Shown: piece by piece, positions 10,415 to 23,382 of the stretch
Position numbering within the stretch: the first letter of the stretch is position 1
Layout of the letters: every line of letters begins with the position of its first letter
Assembly: GCA_019454045.1 (NCBI GenBank)
Contig: SKCR01041614.1
Coordinates: forward strand, 1-64,000
Direction of reading: 5' to 3'
Source of the DNA: Zanthoxylum bungeanum
Taxonomy: Eukaryota; Streptophyta; Magnoliopsida; Sapindales; Rutaceae
Length of the DNA: 64,000 nt
Notes under the pieces: generated by a model
Told to the model about the DNA's origin: nothing
Database searches by the model: none
The model's input: the letters and a program-made list of their open reading frames with translations, nothing else
Position numbers and translations under genes: made by a program

Positions 10415-13400
10415 CTAAGGCAGAGGCATATCATGAGTGTGAGCATTCCTCTCCCTCCATATATGGTAAACTGACGCTGCAAAGGACAGACGAACCAGAA
10501 GATGATATAAAGAGGCACCAGAGAACTGACAAAGCCACTCAACAGTTTGGCGCCAATCTCGACAGCTCCAGTCTAAACCACACATGGCTAACACAGACGA
10601 CCAAACCCTCAATGAAAAGAGGCACTGAAATAAAAGATGATCGATGTCCTCACTCGAACAACCACAAAGGATACACCGCGAGCAAGAGGATATACCAAAT
10701 TTCATTAGACTGTCCTGAGTACACAGGCCTCCCTGAATGGACATCCAAAGAAGAAAAGAATGGCGGGGAGTAGATTTCCGGAACCAGACAACTCGGGACC
10801 AAGGCATCTCGGGTCTCCTCGACCTCAAAGCATTCCAGGCACAATCCACAGAAAATTTCCCATGTCTATCATCTTCCCAAACCAGCATATCCTCCCTCAA
10901 ACTAGAAGGAGACGGAAGGTGAGTCTGAGCCAGATCAACAAGAGCAGCAGATCTAGAAGGGGGCCAATGCCAAGCAGAATCAGAGATAATGGAAGCAACT
11001 GTCGCCATCCTATCCAAGCCAGAATCATAAATCACTCTCTCGCCCAATGAGTACTCAATCGGGCCTACAGGATGCCAATTATCAAACCACAATAAAGTCG
11101 ACTCACCATTCCCAATACTCACTCTCATCCGCCGACGGGACCAAGAACGAAGCTCCAAAATCTTACGCCAACTCCAAGAGCAATCAGAAGGACGAGGGAT
11201 CTCCCAAAAACTTCTCCCCCTCAGTAAATAAGAGTAAACCCAAGTAGACCAAGAAGAAACCTGACCAGACACAGAAGAAACCAAATATGCTTGACAATAG
11301 CTGCTCTATTCCAAGCTTCCAGACTCTTTATACCCAGACCCCCCTCCTTAAGAGGTAAAACAAATTTTGCTCCAAGCTACTCTAGCCCCAGTAGTGATAA
11401 GCGCACTACCTTCCAAAGGAAAGAACGAAGGATAGTCTCCACCTTCCTAATCACTGACTTAGGAAGAATAAATAAAGAAGACCAATAAACTTGAATGGAG
11501 AATAAAACAGACTTTATAAGCTGGAGCCGACCTGCATAAGAGAGAAACTTACAACTCCAACTTTTAGCACGCATAACAATACGATCCACAAGAGAAGCAC
11601 AGTCAGAGGCCCTAAGTTTAGTAGAGATCAAAGGAACCCCCAAATACCTCACAGGAAGAGTCCCCACCTGGAATCTCAACACATCTCGCAGTTGGTCTTG
11701 CATAGAAAGAGAGATGCCAGAAGAGAAGAGATGACTCTTAGCTGGATTCGGAATTAAACCTGATAAACCACTGAACTGCCCAATACAATCCTTGATCAAA
11801 GAAACAGAGGATGCATCTGCTTTACAAAAAATCATAAGGTCATCTGCAAAACAGAGATGAGTAAGACGGTCCTTGGAACACCGCCAGTGGAACTGGAAAC
11901 CCGGATCAGTAGCCATATTACGAAGAAGGCCTGATAAAACTTCCATAGCCAAAACAAAGAGATAAGGAGACATAGGATCACCTTGTCGCAACCACGACCC
12001 CCAGAGAAAAATCCATTCAGCTCACCATTAATAGAAACAGAGAATCTCGTAGTAGTCATACACTCCTGAATCCAACCCACCATCCTCTCAGGAATACCAA
12101 CAGTCCTCAGAACCTCAACCAAAAAATCCCAACGAACAGTGTCATAAGCTTTCATCAAGTCTATCTTAAGAGCACACCTCGGGGAACCGCCATTCCGGTG
12201 ATAATTCCGAACCAATTCCTGACATAAGAGAATATTGTCGCTAATACGCCTTCCCTCGACAAAAGCAGATTGATTCTGACTGATCACTGAAGGGAGAATG
12301 ACCTTAATTCTGTTCGCAATCAGCTTAGCAATGCACTTGTAAATGGTGTTACAGCAAGAAATGGGCCTATAATCCTTAACCTGGGAAGGGTTAGGAATCT
12401 TAGGAATCAGAGCAATGGATGTAGCATTTACCTGCCTCAAAAGACGTCCAGAAGAAAAGAATGAATGAATAGCACATAAGACATCATCCCCCACAATATT
12501 CCAACACTTCTTAAAGAAACCCGAATTAAACCCATCCGGACCTGGAGCTTTATTGTCTTTCAGCCCGAACAAAACAGCCTTAATCTCCTCATCCTCAACC
12601 TCACGAGAAAGAGCCATACTCTGCTCCTCAGTCACATGTCTAGTAATAGCAGAATGGAGGGTCACCCTATCAAAATCCTGCTGACGATGCTGAGGACCAA
12701 AAAGGGACTCAAAAAAGGAAACAATCTCATCTCTGACCAAAGCATCTTCCTCCACTCGGGTACCATCCTCTTTAGTAATAGAAGTAACCTTACTACGGCC
12801 ATGAAAACTCTTCATAGCGGTAAAGAAGAACTTAGAATTCTGATCCCCAAGGTTAAGCCACTGAACACGAGATTTCTGTCTATTAAAGCCTTCTTCAGCC
12901 CGACTCAAATCACCATAACTCACTGAATGAAAGACAAGCTTCCTCAGCTAACAGAGCAGGGTCACTAGGGAAGTCCTGTAAAGCACATTGAACTCTATCC
13001 AACTCCTTCCTGATCTCCAAAACACGACAAGAAATTTTAGAGAAATGCTCAACATTAAATTCTTCAAAGCTGCTTTAACATTCTTTAGCTTACAACATAA
13101 CCGGAACATTGGAGTACCATGAACATCAATATCCCAAGCCCTAGCCACAACAGAAAGAAAATCAGGATGATCCACCCAAAACTGAAAGAATTTAAAGGGA
13201 ATTTTCCTTTTAGGGAGCTCTGCAAGCTTAACAACCATAGGAGAGTGATCAGAAATCCGGGAAGGAAGAAAGCGGGCAGAAGAACCCGGGAAAATACACT
13301 CCCAAGAAGGATTTACCAGAACACGGTCCAACTTGCGCCAAATAGGAGACTGAATCTGCTTATTAAACCAAGTAAACTTACACCCAGAATACTGCAGATC

Positions 13401-13919
13401 ATCCAAGCCAGCTTGACCCAAACAGCAACCCAAGTCATCTTTCCAAGCTGGCCAAGCCACAGATCCACCACTATGCTCAAACGGAGAACGGATAGCATTG
13501 AAATCACCTAAAACAAGCCAAGGGGAATCATCAACCATACTACCACAATTAAGCAGGTCAGCCCAAAGATCTCGTCGCTTCTCGTAATCACACTCACCAT
13601 AAACCACTGAAACTACACAATTCCAAGCCCCAGAAATAGGAGTCACACGGCAGTGAATAGCTTGAGCTGAAGACTGAATAATGCTAACAACAACATCATT
13701 AGGATTCCAACATACCCAGATACGACCAAACGGACTAATATCAGAATGGCAAAAAAACTTCCAAGAAGGATTAATCGCACGAGAGACATTCATAAGATTA
13801 ACCTCCTTAACCTTGGTTTCAACTAAACCACACAACGAGAGCTTCTCCTCACTAAAAAACCTCCTGACTTCAGCATGTTTTAAAGGGTCATTGAGACCTC
13901 TAATATTCCAACAACCAAA
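10415..13919 (-). pseudogene. LINE ORF2: endonuclease - reverse transcriptase - zf-RVT, frameshifted
   Basis: Domains run right to left. First is an AP-type endonuclease (12990-13919) with FGCWNIRGLN, VETK, GDFNAIRS and SDHSP catalytic motifs. Then the RT, with KAPGPDGFNSGFFK, ALIPKI, DYRPIS, KIDLMKAYDTV and, after a frame change near 11990, MRQGDPMSPYLF and the catalytic FADDLMIF. Last is the C-terminal zf-RVT domain (10415-11284) with HSFLLWMSIQGGLCT and CILCGCSSEDIDHLLFQC. A stop near 12947 separates EN from RT, and a second frame change lies between 11377 and 11284. All key residues remain, so decay is modest. In an intact element it would nick target DNA and prime reverse transcription there. 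Confidence 0.9.
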
Positions 13920-14236
13920 ATCATTAAAACAGATGAAAAAAAGGCCAAACCCACAAATCAACGTCGACGACCCCCCCAGAAGACTTCCACTTCTGACTCC
14001 TTTTCCACCTGAACCCTTCTTGGATTTGTTACCATAAGTCAATTTCTTAGATTCCAGGGAGTCAACAGCCTTAATAGCCAAACTGTTAACCAACGGAGTA
14101 GGCGAATCATAAACTGCAGACGGCGAGCACTCATTTACCTCAGTATAAGGAAGATCCTCACCAAGTTGTGAAGAGTCAATGGAGTTTTCCCCTTTCAAAT
14201 TACCATCTATCACCATAGAAGCAGTCTCAGAAGGAA

Positions 14237-16101
14237 TCACAGGCAGAGAATGAGTACCAAAGTCGGATTCAACCCATTAGAAGAACCCTCACCCAAAACA
14301 GGAATTCTCTCAGCAATCAAAGGCACCACATCACTCGAACTAACATGATGGTTCAAAGAAGTACCCTTACCTTTCTTATTTTTAGTGACCGGGATCCAAG
14401 CCCCCTCCTGAGCCTTAGCAGAATCAAAAGGAGCATCCTTATTCGTAGATGGAGGATGTGGCTTAGGAATAGCAGGCTGAGGAAAACTTTTAATCTCCTT
14501 ACTAGGTGCCTTTCTGGGGCACGAATTCACCGAGTGCCCAAAAACTTCACAAGTGGAACATTTCACAGGAACCCATTCAAACTCAACCCTAATAGGAACC
14601 CTAGTGCCATTAGGGTGTTGGAACACAATCTCCTCAATAAGGGGGCTCCGAGCATCAATCTCAACACAAACACGAGCAAAGCTGAGACGTTTCCTGACTG
14701 GGTAAAATAGTCAACATTGAGAGGTTTCCAACTGCACTTGCTACATAGCTAATCCCTTTCGCCGTCCATAAAGAAAAAGGAAGGTCAAACAGTTGAGCCA
14801 GACCGGGACCTTGAACAAATCCTCCTTAGTCAAAGATAAATTAGAATGCCAAAGTTTTAAAACCAACGGCCTATTAGCCATATGCCAAGGGGCTCCATCC
14901 AACACCACACCAGCCTCTTGAAGGCTATTGAATCTAAACAAAAAGAAACCATTCTCAGACGTAAGGACTTCTAACAAACCCATCCTTCCCCATAACTTGT
15001 GTGCAATAGAATTGACAGTTTGGAAGGGTAGACGTTTTCCCACAAAATAACCAACTAAAGTATTCTGCCAGTACACACTCCCTTCTTCCAAAACTTCTGC
15101 TGGAGGGCATACAACAACTTTACCATCAATAATATCAGGTTTGACATAATGTAAAGCTGTGGAAGCAAAAAGACGAATCGAGATTGTCAACTCCAATAGC
15201 ACCATTCAGTGCTGTGGCATAACTTTTAGGGCCACCAGTGAAACCCCCACCTTCTACTACCGGAACTGCAGGCCTAGCATCCTGACATGCACCCAAGGCA
15301 ACACCCGTCAAACTTCTACCAGATAATGGGCAAGATTCTGCCCCATAGCCCCTATCATTCATCATACCAGATCCAAGTTCAGTAACACCATCTACTGCAC
15401 AGTAACCACCATGGCCAGAAGCCACAGTCACATTATTCAACCAAACCCACACCACCAGCAAGCAAGCATTCAACAGACTTACTGCCAATACTAATTCCAG
15501 GAACACAGGTAGCATTTGCAGAGTTAGAACGAAAAACGCCCAACTCAGGCAGACTACTACTACCAGAACAAGAACAACCTCACCACTCTCCAGTCCAGTC
15601 TTCACTGCCACTGGATTAGAAACCAACCTTCCCACAGAATCCCCTGCATCAACAAACCCAGATACACAAACAGCAGTATCAGCCCCAGTTATAACGCCAT
15701 TACCAGAGGTCAGGCCGTCAACAGCTCTTCTAACCAGACAACCAGCATGACCACTATCCCAACAGGACTCGGCACACATGCAATGGCACAAGCAGCCCCT
15801 GGAACTATATCCAAATTCTCCTCCAACAAACACTTCACTTCACCTAAGCCTCACTGCCCCATACATTACCCGTGGCACCTACACCCATACTCTCAATTTC
15901 GCAAACAGCCACAGGGGAAGGACCAAATCCATGCTGACTAGAACAGCCCACAAGGCCATCAACAGGACAACACACCAACGACGGCGCCGGGACTGACAGA
16001 GGAGGCGAGGCAGGGGCGGACACCAAGACAGTCCTGATTGCCTTACGGCCAATACCAGGGAGGCGAGGCCCCACAAACGGAACACCTGAAGACGAAGCCA
16101 T
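14237..16101 (-). pseudogene. LINE ORF1: nucleic-acid-binding Gag-like protein, frameshifted
   Basis: The likely start is the ATG at 16101 (MASSSGVPFVGP). The N-terminus is Pro/Ser/Val-rich; three frames are needed to follow it. 14741-15205 resembles DUF4283 (VYWQNTLVGYFVGKRLPF, LDGAPWHMANRPLVL), which precedes a knuckle in plant LINE ORF1 proteins. At 14540-14580 the knuckle CSTCEVFGHSVNSC (CX2CX4HX4C) is intact. Stops between 14627 and 14740 separate the two. ORF1 binds the LINE RNA. It ends at 14237, next to the region leading into the ORF2 endonuclease. Confidence 0.8.
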
Positions 16102-16464
16102 AGGAAGAGACAAAAAGAAAGGGGAAAAAGAAAGGAAAGGGCAGAAACGCAAAGACGAAAGGTGGGGGGGTTGACGGAGAAAAGGGAAACCAGATCGAAA
16201 ATGGAAGATCTAAGATGAAGGGATAAGAGGGAGATGCGGTCTAGGCAAAAGAAAGGGTGGCGAATTGAAAATAGATCTAGGTTTAGGTTTTAGGGGAAAA
16301 TAACTTTAGAAAAGCCCAGATCTGAGAAGAGAGAATCAATTTGGTAGAAGACCAAAGAGATCCAGGTACACGAAGGAGAAAAAAGCAAATCGCCCAGTTG
16401 AGAGCATATTCACTGTTCATCCGTTCGTAAAAGGTCAGTGTTCTTGTGGCAAGTAATTAAAATT

Positions 16465-18325
16465 AATTAGATTACTTAGATATATATTAATGATAAAAGT
16501 CCATATGGTTAAATCGGATTAATAAGATATGAGACAGTATTAATCCACGAACGGTTTAATCATTAAATATCTCTAGTCGAAGTATTATCGAGACTGAACA
16601 TTGATAATGCGGAATAGACTAGTATTACACTTGTGTGCGTTATGGAAGTTTAACGACATAGTTCTCATATATTTAGGTATTGCATACTTATGCAAGTGTA
16701 ATAAGAGGTTCTGTTAGCCGTTGGACCGGGAACAGTTCGCTCTGGAAAGACCCACTCGGAATCCTATTGGTAGTATAACTATGTGTCTATGGAAATCTGA
16801 ATCAGAGTAGGTGTATGTGATCTTTAACCTGAGACTTACATCGCTATTACTTACGACAATCAATTTACTTTAGTATTGGTCGTCTGGAGCTTTAACAAGT
16901 TCTGTGTACGACTGTATTGGGTTTACTGAGAATTGTAGTGTATTGGATGTGATGCCAAGATGAGAGTATCACTTCAATCATATGGAGATAATGGTCACAC
17001 ATGATACAGAACTAGTACTCTTAAAAGCTGCAGCTATCGGGATAGTATGACTAGGTCATGACTTCCCGATTACAGAGATTAGTTACTCGGGATCCAATAT
17101 ACGTTTCGTACGGGGCAGACACAGAGCCAGCCCTAGGCCTAGCATGTGACATCCGATACTGGATCGTATTACGTATTACATAATATTAGTATTACTACGC
17201 CTGATACATATGATATTCCTCGGTGAATATTTCTGGAGAATTGGGTAGACACTGTGCTTTGCTAGAAGCCAATCATGTCTTGTAAATCAGTGAGAACATG
17301 GTACAGGGTATGCATGTGTTCGGATAGTCCGATAATCGCATTTACTGCCAACATATCCATTAATCTCTTAGGTCGCTTCTCAAAGATTCACCACTGACAT
17401 TTGACTCATATAGAATTAATCTGTGATTAATTATGAGAGAGAAAATTAATCTGGGATTAATTGCGGCAATAATTAATCTGGGATTAATTGCGGCAATAAT
17501 TAATCTGGGATTAAATTCGTATAGAAGAGAGAACGCAATTAATTTAGAATTAATCGATAAAATAAATTTAATAGTTAAATTGGATTTTTCTATTTAATTT
17601 ATTTATTTGTGGCTAAAATAATATATCGGATATATTAATTGAAATCAGATTTCAATACGAAATTAAAATTTGATTTTAATTCGGGCGAACGAATTAATTT
17701 AGAATTAATTCGAAAGCGACTATCGTAATAATTTTACGAGGCATAATTATTTAATTAAATTGGATTTAATTATGGCGCGACGACAAATTCGTTTATTTGG
17801 AATTAAACGAACCCGATAAAATTGCCCATGACTTAGCGTGTGTCTTTTTGTGTTTTGGGAACACAAAATATCTTTGACTTTGGTGCGACCAAGTCAAGTT
17901 GTGTGTTGAAGAAGCCAACTTAAATTTTGAATTTAAAATTTGGTGGGGCCACATGACTTACATCAAATGTAAATTATTGATGGAAGTAGTTGGCTTTAAT
18001 AAAATGCATCTTTTAACACACACCAACCAAGTTTTGGAAACTATTCACTCTCTCATCGCTTCTCTCATTGCCGATTCTTCTTCTCTCCATTAGTGAAATT
18101 TTACTTCAAAAATTTCATCAAAACTAGCACTTGAAGGAGTCAAATGAGGTGATAGGGAAACTCACCCAAGGAACAAACATCTAAACAACAAGCTTGGAGC
18201 TTCATCCAAAAGAGCAAATTTGTGAAATTTCTCCATAAATTAATGTAAGTGATTCTGCCACTTTTCTTGATTTTTCACACATAGAATCATGTTTAGGATC
18301 TTATGGCATGTCTTAGAGACTAACA
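16465..18325 (+). repeat. C LTR1, right fragment
   Basis: The rest of LTR1, ending GAGACTAACA one base before the PBS. It aligns with LTR2 (25909-27309) and, in reverse complement, with the solo LTR at 38358-41294. The intact LTR would be about 1.97 kb. It contains the AATTAATC inverted-repeat array. The ORF at 17899-18093 has no support as a gene. Confidence 0.88.
17418..17715 (+). repeat. AATTAATC / GATTAATT inverted-repeat array
   Basis: Three AT-rich units of the form AATTAATCTGGGATTAATT in close tandem (17440-17515), followed by related TTAATTTAGAATTAAT units. Unit number differs between LTR copies: LTR2 (26443-26520) has fewer, and the reverse solo LTR (39145-39270) has its own set. 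Confidence 0.7.
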
Positions 18326-18326
18326 A

Positions 18327-18340
18327 TGGTATCAGAGCCT
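18327..18340 (+). promoter_or_regulatory. C primer binding site (tRNA-iMet)
   Basis: TGGTATCAGAGCCT one base after LTR1 is complementary to the 3' end of initiator methionine tRNA, the usual plant Copia primer. Confidence 0.85.
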
Positions 18341-20588
18341 TGCTAAATATGATTTTGAAACTAGGGTTCATAAACTTTAATTAGGAATTTTTGCTTGGAG
18401 CATGAAAATTCAAAATTGAGTTGTTGGTTGATGTTAGATGATGATAACTTGGAGTTGTGCATTGTTGGATTGTTGAAAAATTGATTGGATCAAATTTCCC
18501 CAATTCTCTTGGGTTGGCCGAAATTATACCATAGATTAACTCATGGTGATTTTTGACACTTGGATGTGTTAATGGCATGATATATATGTTGAATGTTGAT
18601 TTAATTGGATTGAAATCAAATTGGATATTAATTTCTTGTCATTGCCGTGAGTTAGCATGCTTGTTGGAGACTTGATTTTGCTTCAATTTGTGTTGGACAT
18701 GAATTGAAATGATAAGCATGATTAATTAGATTAATTAATATTTTGGAAATGTTAGATTAATTAATTAGTTATGTTATTTACACTTAAATTTGATTAATGT
18801 AATATTTGGAATATTGTATTAATGAAAATTAGTCCATAAATTACTAAATGGGCTAATTTGGTATAAATTTGGATTAATGGGCTTGGTTGGGCCAAGTTTG
18901 GTTGTGGACAATTGGGTTGGATCCAATTGGGCCTAAACTATTTCCATAAAAGTCCAAAATATGACTTTTGGGCCTTTAATAATCTAATTGGGCCTACCAG
19001 GCCTTTAATTTATGGCATAGGGTGATTCCTAAATGGGCCAAGGCATTATGGGTTTGATCTATATTGGCCAAAAGTCCATGCCTAAAGAATTGATTAAAGC
19101 CCATTGGACCTAATAGAATTGGCATTGGATGTTAAATGGGTCTTTGAGACCATTTGGATTGGATTTGGAATCCAAATCTAAAAATGCATTATTATAATAG
19201 AATAAGTGTAATTGTTTAATTTGGAATTAAACTTAAATTTGTATTGAATACAATTTAAATTGGATTTAATATTGTAGTTCGATATAATTCAAGAATACTT
19301 ACTTTGAGTATTTATTCTTAAACGAGTTGGACTCGCACAAATCAAATCGTTATATGAACATTGGATGTCATTAATTGAAGAATTAATTAATTGGATTACA
19401 TTGATTGACAACATGCTATGTGTGAATGCTTGGATGTATTTGTTTGAATAATGTATATCAGATGGATATTAGATGGGTGGGGCAATTTTGGAAATTATTG
19501 TAAATATTGTATTTATTTGAAATTGGACCTGTGTGTCCAGCCTATCACCTCTTATTCTCATTTTATTTCTCTTCTCACCAATTCCCATCAATGTAAATGA
19601 GGTTTCTTATAGTGTTATATAATTAGGTAATAGAAGAATGTAAAGTGCTAGCGGGAGAGAGGAAAAGAAATGAGAGAGATTTATTCCAGGAATAAAATGT
19701 TTATAAATATCCATTTGCACATCATTATTATATTTATCGCGCCTTATTATGCTTTTAGAATGTATGTTTAAGGGTGTATGATGAGACCTAATCAAAGATA
19801 ATAAATTGGTTTCCAATTTACGAAAACGCCCTCACATTTAATATTAAGTGTTTCCTTCCATTGAGTGGCTCTCTCTCAATATCCAAGATTGGCTTTGATT
19901 TGTTGGCCAAAGTCAAGATCATTGTCTATCGCGGATGTGTTTGAACCATGAAAACTTTGTTAATATTGCATGTCTTGGGCAGTTGTGACTTGTTGGCCAA
20001 AGTCAAGGTCACTCTTGTTCATCGACGTGGATTACGAAGCTTTCCCTCTGTCAATGGGTCGCGCTTAACTGGAATTATTAAGCTTGTTGAGCCAAAGTCA
20101 AGGCTTAGTTGATTCAGAGGAAACAGGTTAGGAAATATATTAGATATATGTTTCGGACTTGGATACCCACCTACCGGATCTAGGAATTGGATGGGATCCA
20201 ATTGATCTTAGAGATCTACCTAGTTAAATTTTATACAGCTTGTTGGCCAAAGTCTTATTTAACGGGATCCTAGCCCACTAGGAAACTAGGTTTCCCGAGT
20301 ACTCAAGGGAGGTTTAGAGGCTCACCGAAAATTAGTGGGAGGCTAGTATTAAATTTTCAATTTCGTTTAATACTCGCTAAAATATGCACGCTCTATTATT
20401 ATATTATTATTTCTCGTTATTATATATATTTGTTGGACTAATATTATTCATTTATTGTTTTCTTTGAACAGTTAGACTGTACTCAACACTACTTCATTTG
20501 TAGTTGGTTATATAGTTGGACTATAGTAACCATTGTATTTGAGTGTACCCGAAATGTTTGATTGGATAGTTGGACTATAACAATCAAA
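18341..20588 (+). other. C leader (5' untranslated region)
   Basis: About 2.2 kb without a gene. 18845-19105 carries at least six TGGGCC/TGGGCT motifs (site II-like). 19865-20255 carries four copies of GTTGGCCAAAGTCAAGG or close variants. The remainder is AT-rich. Small ORFs in both strands show no recognisable features. Confidence 0.6.
19886..20255 (+). repeat. GTTGGCCAAAGTCAAGG repeats in C leader
   Basis: Copies near 19899, 19992, 20085 (GTTGAGCCAAAGTCAAGG) and 20241 (truncated), spaced about 90-155 bp. Their regular spacing in the leader, before gag, suggests expanded units or binding sites; function unknown. Confidence 0.65.
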
Positions 20589-23335
20589 ATGGCTGGAAAG
20601 ATAAGCGTTAGGGACATAATCATGGGTGAGAATGTCTTTAACGACGCAAATTTTCTAGACTGGGAAATGAACCTCAGAATAGTCCTGGGAGCTGAGAAGT
20701 TACTCTATGTAATAAAGAGACCTCTCGGGCCTGAGCCCGGACTTGAGCGGCCAGTAGAGCATGAGCTTTGGAAGACTCAATGTGATGATAATTTTACTGC
20801 TCAATCCGTTATGCTTGCTGCAATGACTCATCATTTTCGTCATCAGAATAAGGGATTGGATCCTTATGCGATGATGTTGATGTTGAAGGATCTTCATGTT
20901 AGGGATATGCCCTATACCCAACTTGTGGATGGGCTATATGTACATGTATTTGTAATATTTTCATTAATTAATAAAATGGCAATCTTTATTATACGTGTCT
21001 TACATAAATTATATGAATCATCAAACACTGTAATAAAGCCATTGGAGTAATAAGATGATGGCTTCCACGCCTTATGAGAATCATTACTCTTAAACATTCC
21101 TAGTCATAGTTTTGTGAATAATTAAGGCGTTCACAAAGCGGAGAGACTAGCATGATGATATGATCCGCCCTTAAATGGGGTAGCCGATCTCATAGGCTAC
21201 TAGCGGAGATCCGTCTGCTTAGTGTATCATATGGATGCATGAGTTGCTCGTGTCCATCGAACTGACCGCAGAAAGTTTTCACATGAAGTGTTTATCCCAT
21301 GTGTTTGTGAGAACTTTTGACTAGTCCTTAAACTTGAGGTCCTTACAATCTTATGTTTGGATCAAATAACTTTGACATTATCCTTCCCTGGTTCAAAAGA
21401 TCCGGTCATAAGGGTATGATTGGGTCATTTGTTGAAACACAAGAAGTTTGTAAAGATACAACAGAGAATCACCACTCTCTCGGATAATATTTTCTTATAA
21501 GAGTAGTATTCCAGTTCGCGGGTTGATATGTATGATCAGTGCTTGAGACTGTGGCTGCAGCGGAAGAATCATGCGAGATTCTTGGGTTAGCACGATTCAT
21601 GACACTATCTACATCATACCTTTGACTATATTGGTAGACACTTTCCATACCCTAGGTCAAACGGTGGGGATACAGTGATGCGAGGGACCGTATCATAAGT
21701 AAATCTCATACATAATGAGTATATATCTTTCCTTCTCATTTGCGGGCTTTGGCATGTTGCTAGATGTCATCCTTGGTCATTGAAATCGAACGACCATCTG
21801 ATCAGAGGAGAATTTATGTTCGATTAAATTATCACGATTCATTTCATGTCCAACTTGAGGGGAACCCAAAAGGTCACACACAACAAAGTCGAAATCAATG
21901 GTTAACAGTGCACAATACAAATTTAACAGCATATATGATTGATGTAGGAATTGTTCATAAATGGTTCAGTGTGTTTAATTATTGAACAGATCATTTATGA
22001 GGTTCCAAAGTGTCTTAGGGATTGGTGAATGACGATAGGGGCACTTTGGGAATTGGAATAAAAAAAATGTGAATAGTAACATGAATAATACTTTTATTTA
22101 TTTATTGTTATTTGTTTTGAATTCGAATTCGGCCCAAACTCTTATTAGGGTTTTATAATCTCATTAAACCACTAAATTAAGATCCAATGGCTAAGATTAA
22201 ATTAACTTTTATCCCACATCGGATTCTTAATTATTTTGTTGTCTTTGGAGCACCTATATAAACCCATGAATTCTTTACAAATTTTTACACCAAACCTTTC
22301 ATATCTTGGGTTTATATAAGTGAGCAACTCTAAAGTTTAAGAGTAAGCCACTGATTTTGAGGATCCTTAAGTCTAATTGATATTTGCCTAGGCTAGCACC
22401 AAGGGCAAAATACCCGTGCACTCAAGGCGTAGTCTTGCCGTTGAGTTTTAGATTTGGTGTGTACACCTTTGGAGGCCACACACTTGGGTGGCTCTTTGGA
22501 ACGTGGAAGAGCTTGCTGAGTTCGAGAAAAGCTTGTAGATTGGAGGGAGGACTGGAGGAGTCTTCGGTTCAAGTAAGTCTTTTTCTTTCTTTATTTTAAT
22601 TAGAGTTCTTATGATAGTTAGCATGTTTAGGTTTATGTTCTTTGCATGTTTTATGCGTTTCTATGCTTAGAATATATAGTAACATTCCTAGGCTTGTAGA
22701 ATAATCAAAACAAATGGGTCTTGGGCAAAGGGATAGCGGCATCATAATTTGATTTATTTAATTTTCCACAGCGCACTCGCGGCCGCTTCCCAACACTTCA
22801 TAGATCTAATCTTAGATCTCAAAAGTATGATTTGAAGAAGAAGTTTTTTCGCTCTCGTATGTCAGAGGGTACATCTGTCGAACATTACGTGTCGTAGATA
22901 ATTGCTGACATCAAACTACTGGGTCAGCTGGGCATTACCTTCGAGGCCGAGACTTCCATAGATTTGATCTTATAGTATCTGCCCGACGGTTGGGGCGGGT
23001 TCATCATGAACTATAATATAATGAACCAAGAGAAAAATCTTGGAGAGTTAATGGCTATGCTAAAAGAGGCAGAGCCAGAGCTTCAGAAAGTCAAGAAGCG
23101 CGATGCGCATCTTACTTCGACATCCAAGAAGGCGAAGGCTTGGACGAAGATTTCTGGGGGTGTGAAGAAGAAGAAGAAGAAGGGCAAGGCTCAATCATCC
23201 CAGTCTTCTGGGAAGACAAAAGACATATCTCAAGACGTCTACCAACACTGTGGAAAACGGGGTCACTGGAAGCGTGATTGCCGTAAGTTCAAGGCGGACC
23301 TGAAGGAAGCAAAGGCGGGCAAGGCTCCAGTTTCA
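20589..23335 (+). pseudogene. C gag, split by a solo LTR
   Basis: Starts at ATG 20589 (MAGKISVRDIIMG). A Copia-type Gag reads up to LKDLH at the insertion and resumes in phase after it at 22801 (RSNLRSQKYDLKKKFF, then SEGTSVEHYV). In-frame stops occur near 22897 and 22972. 23006-23335 continues to a knuckle HCGKRGHWKRDC whose first Cys is replaced (YQHC instead of CxxC). The original start at 20562 in the same frame is only a TTG. Confidence 0.85.
20897..22795 (+). mobile_element. Solo LTR of another Copia-like family, inserted in C gag
   Basis: An 1899-bp unit with TGTTAGGGAT...TTCCCAACA ends and a perfect 5-bp TSD CTTCA (20892-20896 and 22796-22800). It has a TATA box (CCTATATAAACC, 22253-22264) and a long pyrimidine-rich leader, typical of an LTR. 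No internal domain is present, so the element was reduced by LTR-LTR recombination. ORFs inside it are not genes. Removing it restores the gag reading frame across the site. Confidence 0.88.
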
Positions 23336-23382
23336 GGTATGTTTGTTATTGAAATAAATATGTCCACTACTAGTTTTAAAAA

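Larger units (their letters stand above)
10160..16464 (-). mobile_element. Full-length plant L1-type LINE
   Basis: A 6.3-kb element on the minus strand. Its poly(A) end is the T-run at 10158-10167, and its 5' end is near 16440-16464. A perfect 13-bp TSD, AATTAGATTACTT, lies at 10147-10159 and 16465-16477, and the interrupted C LTR resumes exactly there. ORF1 (DUF4283-like region and CCHC knuckle) and ORF2 (endonuclease, RT, zf-RVT) are both identifiable but frameshifted. The 5' UTR is CT-rich on the coding strand. Plus-strand ORFs in this interval are shadows. Confidence 0.92.

Noticed and set aside
10737..14037. Plus-strand ORFs of 60-130 codons (for example 12636-12926, 13119-13511, 13681-14037)
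   Set aside because: Antisense shadows of the LINE ORF2 coding strand; no motif of their own.
15135..15833. 232-codon minus-strand frame rich in Val/Gly/Leu, initially considered a membrane protein
   Set aside because: It lies in the LINE between ORF1's N-terminus and the DUF4283-like region, in a frame shifted from ORF1. It is best read as an out-of-frame part of ORF1.
20925..20940. Alternative solo LTR start at TGTACATG (20939)
   Set aside because: That boundary gives a poor TSD (CTATA/CTTCA). Starting at TGTTAGGGAT (20897) gives a perfect CTTCA duplication and restores gag phase.
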